Made by a program: the position numbers and the translations under genes. DNA of 64,000 bases from Pseudomonadota bacterium. GTDB taxonomy: Bacteria > Myxococcota_A > Polyangia > GCA-2747355. The notes beneath the pieces are model-generated. The model did not search any database. It was not told the DNA's origin and saw only the letters and a program-made list of their open reading frames with translations. Shown one piece after another: positions 61,958-64,000 of this stretch. The DNA lies in NCBI GenBank assembly GCA_016702545.1, contig JADJDT010000011.1, forward strand, positions 1 to 64,000, in the 5' to 3' direction. Each line of letters begins with the position of its first letter. Positions within the stretch are counted from its first letter, which is position 1.

Positions 61958-62370
61958 GCGTCAAGAGGCTGGCCGCACGAGGAGCCGACCACTGCCCAGG
62001 TTGGGAATCATGGGCTGGTCGGGAATCATGGCCGCAGTGTCGGCCGCACGCCTAACAGCCCGTTGATCTATTGCGGACCGAGCGAGGGACGGAGCTGCGG
62101 CCCGAGGGCAAGGAGCGGAAACGTGGCCATAGCGCTGCTATGGGTAGTTTTCGCGACGCCGACCTCGGGTCGCAGCTCCGTGCCTCGCGACGGGAGCGAT
62201 AGATCAACGGGCTGCTAAGGCCTTCGGGGACCACCGACGGACCGCGCCACGCCGGCAGGGGGTTGTGGCGGCCGGAAGCGGACCGAGCCGCCGCCGGCCC
62301 GCCCGCGCTGCGCTTCCGTCGACGGTTTTGGCGTCCACGCCAACGTCGCCCTCGCCGCCCGCCCTTGGCC
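61958..62370. other. Intergenic stretch holding a long palindrome
   Basis: Apart from the 170-bp palindrome at 62051-62220, nothing is recognised. GGGAATCATGG occurs twice near 62003-62031. Confidence 0.5.
62051..62220. repeat. 170-bp near-perfect palindrome (MITE-like)
   Basis: CAGCCCGTTGATCTAT (62056-62071) is the exact reverse complement of 62199-62214. Inside it, 62083-62107 pairs with 62162-62186 with two mismatches, and CCATAGC-GCT-GCTATGG closes the centre. The whole element can fold into one long hairpin. It lies just upstream of the IS91-type remnant. Confidence 0.8.
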
Positions 62371-62960
62371 CATGCGCGGCTCGAGCGCCTGCCCTCCGGC
62401 CGCATCCGCTACCAACTCAAGCGCCCCTGGTACGACGGTTCGACCCACCTCGAACTCGACCCGCTGGCGCTGATGCGTCGGCTGGCGTTGCTCATCCCCC
62501 CGCCCTTTCAGCACACCCTCCGCTACCACGGTCTGCTCGCGCCGCATGCCCAGCACCGCGCCAAGCTCGCCGCGCTGCTGCCCGCCGCCCCGGCCGCTGC
62601 GGCGCCCGTCGCCGCCCCGGCCGCTACGGCGCCCGCAGACGCCCCCGTCGCTGCGGCGCCGACAAACGCCCCGGTCGCCGACGGCGCCGACCCGCACGCC
62701 CTCGCGCCACCGCCCACGCCCCAAGCCACCGCCCGCCGCTGGCGCTGGGCGGGCCCCTGCTGCGCAGGGTCTTCAAAGTCGACGTCGCCTCGTGCCCCCG
62801 CTGCGGGCACCCGCTGCAACTCATCGGCTGATCGCCGAGGCCGTCGCGCTCACCCGCATCCTCGACCACCTCGGTCGAGCCGCACCACCACCGCCCGAGC
62901 CCGCCCGCCTGCCCCAGCAGACCGAGTGCGACTTCGAGCTTCAGCCCATCGACCCCGACG
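62371..62960 (+). pseudogene. IS91-type transposase C-terminal remnant
   Basis: LERLPSGRIRYQLKRPWYDG, LDPLALMRRLALLIPPPFQH, TLRYHGLLAPHAQHRAKL match the end of the Y2-type (IS91/ISCR) putative transposase domain. An Ala/Pro/Thr-rich stretch follows, then in a neighbouring frame RRVFKVDVASCPRCGHPLQL, the usual C-terminal zinc ribbon, and LTRILDHLG. The catalytic tyrosines lie in the missing upstream part, so this is a remnant with at least one shift. Confidence 0.78.
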
Positions 62961-63130
62961 CTGCCGACCCCCGCGCCGCATCAGCCCGCGCCCCGCCCGA
63001 CGTCCTCTGGCTCTCTCTCCCCGACCGCTGACCTCGACCAGGCGCGGCCCCTTCGCCGACCGCCCCTGCCATCCTTGCGCCCTCGACTTGCCCTTCGGCC
63101 AACCTCCGCCTTGCCACGCGCGCCATCACC

Positions 63131-63196
63131 CGGCCTTGCCCCCTCGCTACGCCCCGCCATACAGCGGCGTAGATCGGCTTTGGAGTTCCTACGCAT
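63131..63196 (+). repeat. IS91-associated end sequence, copy next to the transposase tail
   Basis: This matches the reverse complement of 50574-50649. It starts CGGCCTTGCCCCCTCGCTAC and ends TTTGGAGTTCCTACGCAT. Its position about 170 bp after the transposase tail suits an IS91-type terminus. Confidence 0.7.
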
Positions 63197-63260
63197 TCCT
63201 TCACGAACCCCGGCATCATTATAGACTTCCGGGACCTGCGTGGACCTGCAGCGTGGCTGC

Positions 63261-64000
63261 TCAGCGAGCCGTGCGCAGGGCGAGCGCCGCGAGCTGGGCC
63301 TGGCGCGCCAAGTCGATCGCCTCGCCAAGGATGCGCGCCAGCTCCTGCGGGCGTGAAAGCCCATCGAGTTCTCGGCGGCGACGAGTCTAGCCGCCACTGC
63401 GCCGCGCTGCAGCGCAGCCAGCGCCGCGAGCGGCGGTTCCTTGACCAGCGCCTCCTGCCAGCGCAGGAGCAACCGCTCCTCGATCACCTGGGTCAGTCGG
63501 CTGGCCTGCTGATCAGTGCTGGACGCGCGGAAGGCCGTATCGCCGGCCAACGCCTCGCCCATCGCTGCCGCCACCTGCGGCCGCTCGCGCTGCGCGTGCG
63601 CCTTGCGGAGGGCACTGATCTCGTCGAGCATCGCGGTCGCGGCCTGCCCCGCGCGGCTCAGCAGCGCGTAGTGCCGGTCCTGGACCGTCTCCACCCGGGC
63701 CCGCAGCTCCTCCTCTCCGTTGGGGTGGCAGCTTCCGCAGGAGCGGTTGAGTTGAAGCAGCGGGCTGCGGACCCAGTGTTCGGAGACCTTCAGCGCTCCC
63801 TCGCGCTTGTAGGGCATGTGGCAATCGGCGCAGGACACGCCGCTGCGCGCGTGGATGCCCTGACTCCAGACCTCGAACTCGGGGTGCTGGGCCTTGAGCA
63901 CGGCGACCCCGGTCTCGGCATGAACCCAGTCTTTGAAGGGCTGGCCGTGGACGCTGGTGTTGTCGTAACGGCGCGCGATCTCCTCGACCCGCAGCCCCTG
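63261..64000 (-). CDS. nrfA: Cytochrome c nitrite reductase, C-terminal part (frameshift near end)
   Basis: NrfA reduces nitrite to ammonium in the periplasm with multiple c-type hemes. The part in the window runs from the right edge leftward: VHGQPFKDWVHAETGVAVLK, AQHPEFEVWSQGIHARSGVS, then the heme motif CADCH, KVSEHWVRSPL, and a second heme motif CGSCH. After ENSMGFH a base is out of place (about 63350), and PQELARILGEAIDLARQAQL leads to a TGA at 63261. The N-terminal hemes, including the CxxCK site, lie outside the window. The gene would support dissimilatory nitrite use or detoxification. Confidence 0.88.

Overview
The window is GC-rich bacterial DNA that looks like part of a metagenome-assembled genome from a deltaproteobacterial/Myxococcota-type lineage. 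The pointers are an elongation factor G of the mitochondrial-EFG1-like (spdEFG1) kind, a DUF4912-GH57 gene pair, many short lipoproteins and very high third-position GC. The affiliation is inferred and no rRNA or tRNA gene was recognised. Two regions are dominated by long G/C homopolymers (12690-12725 and about 54128-54635). These look like sequencing or assembly artefacts, so junctions there should not be trusted.

Layout. 1-8.5 kb is a transposon graveyard: a partial hypothetical gene, a REP-associated (RAYT) transposase, an IS21 istA stump, an IS4-family transposase gene split by an IS3-family element with a clean 3-bp target duplication, a broken Kelch-like secreted protein and a transposase tail. 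8.5-38.2 kb is mostly intact core genome: RidA, a SWIM/SNF2 helicase, a broken TauE exporter, lipA, a GH57 glucan enzyme with a DUF4912 partner, comF, smpB, the peptidoglycan precursor genes murE-murF-mraY-murD, uppP coupled to an EF-G gene, a P-loop ATPase fused to a SLOG-like domain, a VapBC-type pair, DedA, glycogen phosphorylase with an in-frame amber codon, and two small lipoproteins. 38.9-50.5 kb is a solute/ion-stress island: MarR regulator, trehalose synthesis (otsB, otsA), a GH15 enzyme, NhaA, a CPA-type antiporter, a CaCA exchanger and a CLC-CBS channel. Most of these genes carry frameshifts. 50.5-54.8 kb is a second accessory patch with IS fragments, a Fic-Phd pair, tandem repeats, an AbiEii-like pair and a degenerate RAYT fragment. 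54.8-62 kb is a sulfate assimilation operon (DUF2061, cysH, cysD, cysN with a dead kinase tail, cysG, sulfite reductase), intact at its start and broken at its end. 62-64 kb holds a 170-bp palindrome, an IS91-type transposase tail and the 3' end of nrfA running off the window.

How the genes fit together. murE-murF-mraY-murD and uppP supply and recycle lipid-linked cell wall precursors. GH57, glgP, otsA/otsB and GH15 point to glycogen and trehalose turnover. The stress island joins trehalose metabolism with Na+, H+, Ca2+ and Cl- transport, and a 38-bp palindrome between the divergent otsA and GH15 genes is a plausible operator for the island's MarR regulator. In the sulfur operon, CysD/CysN make APS and CysH appears to be an APS reductase, which would explain why the APS-kinase domain fused to CysN has lost its P-loop. 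The repeats are themselves structured: a pair of 145-bp MITE-like elements, a hairpin array between murF and mraY with a relative after murD, and an IS91-associated end sequence present at both 50.6 and 63.1 kb.
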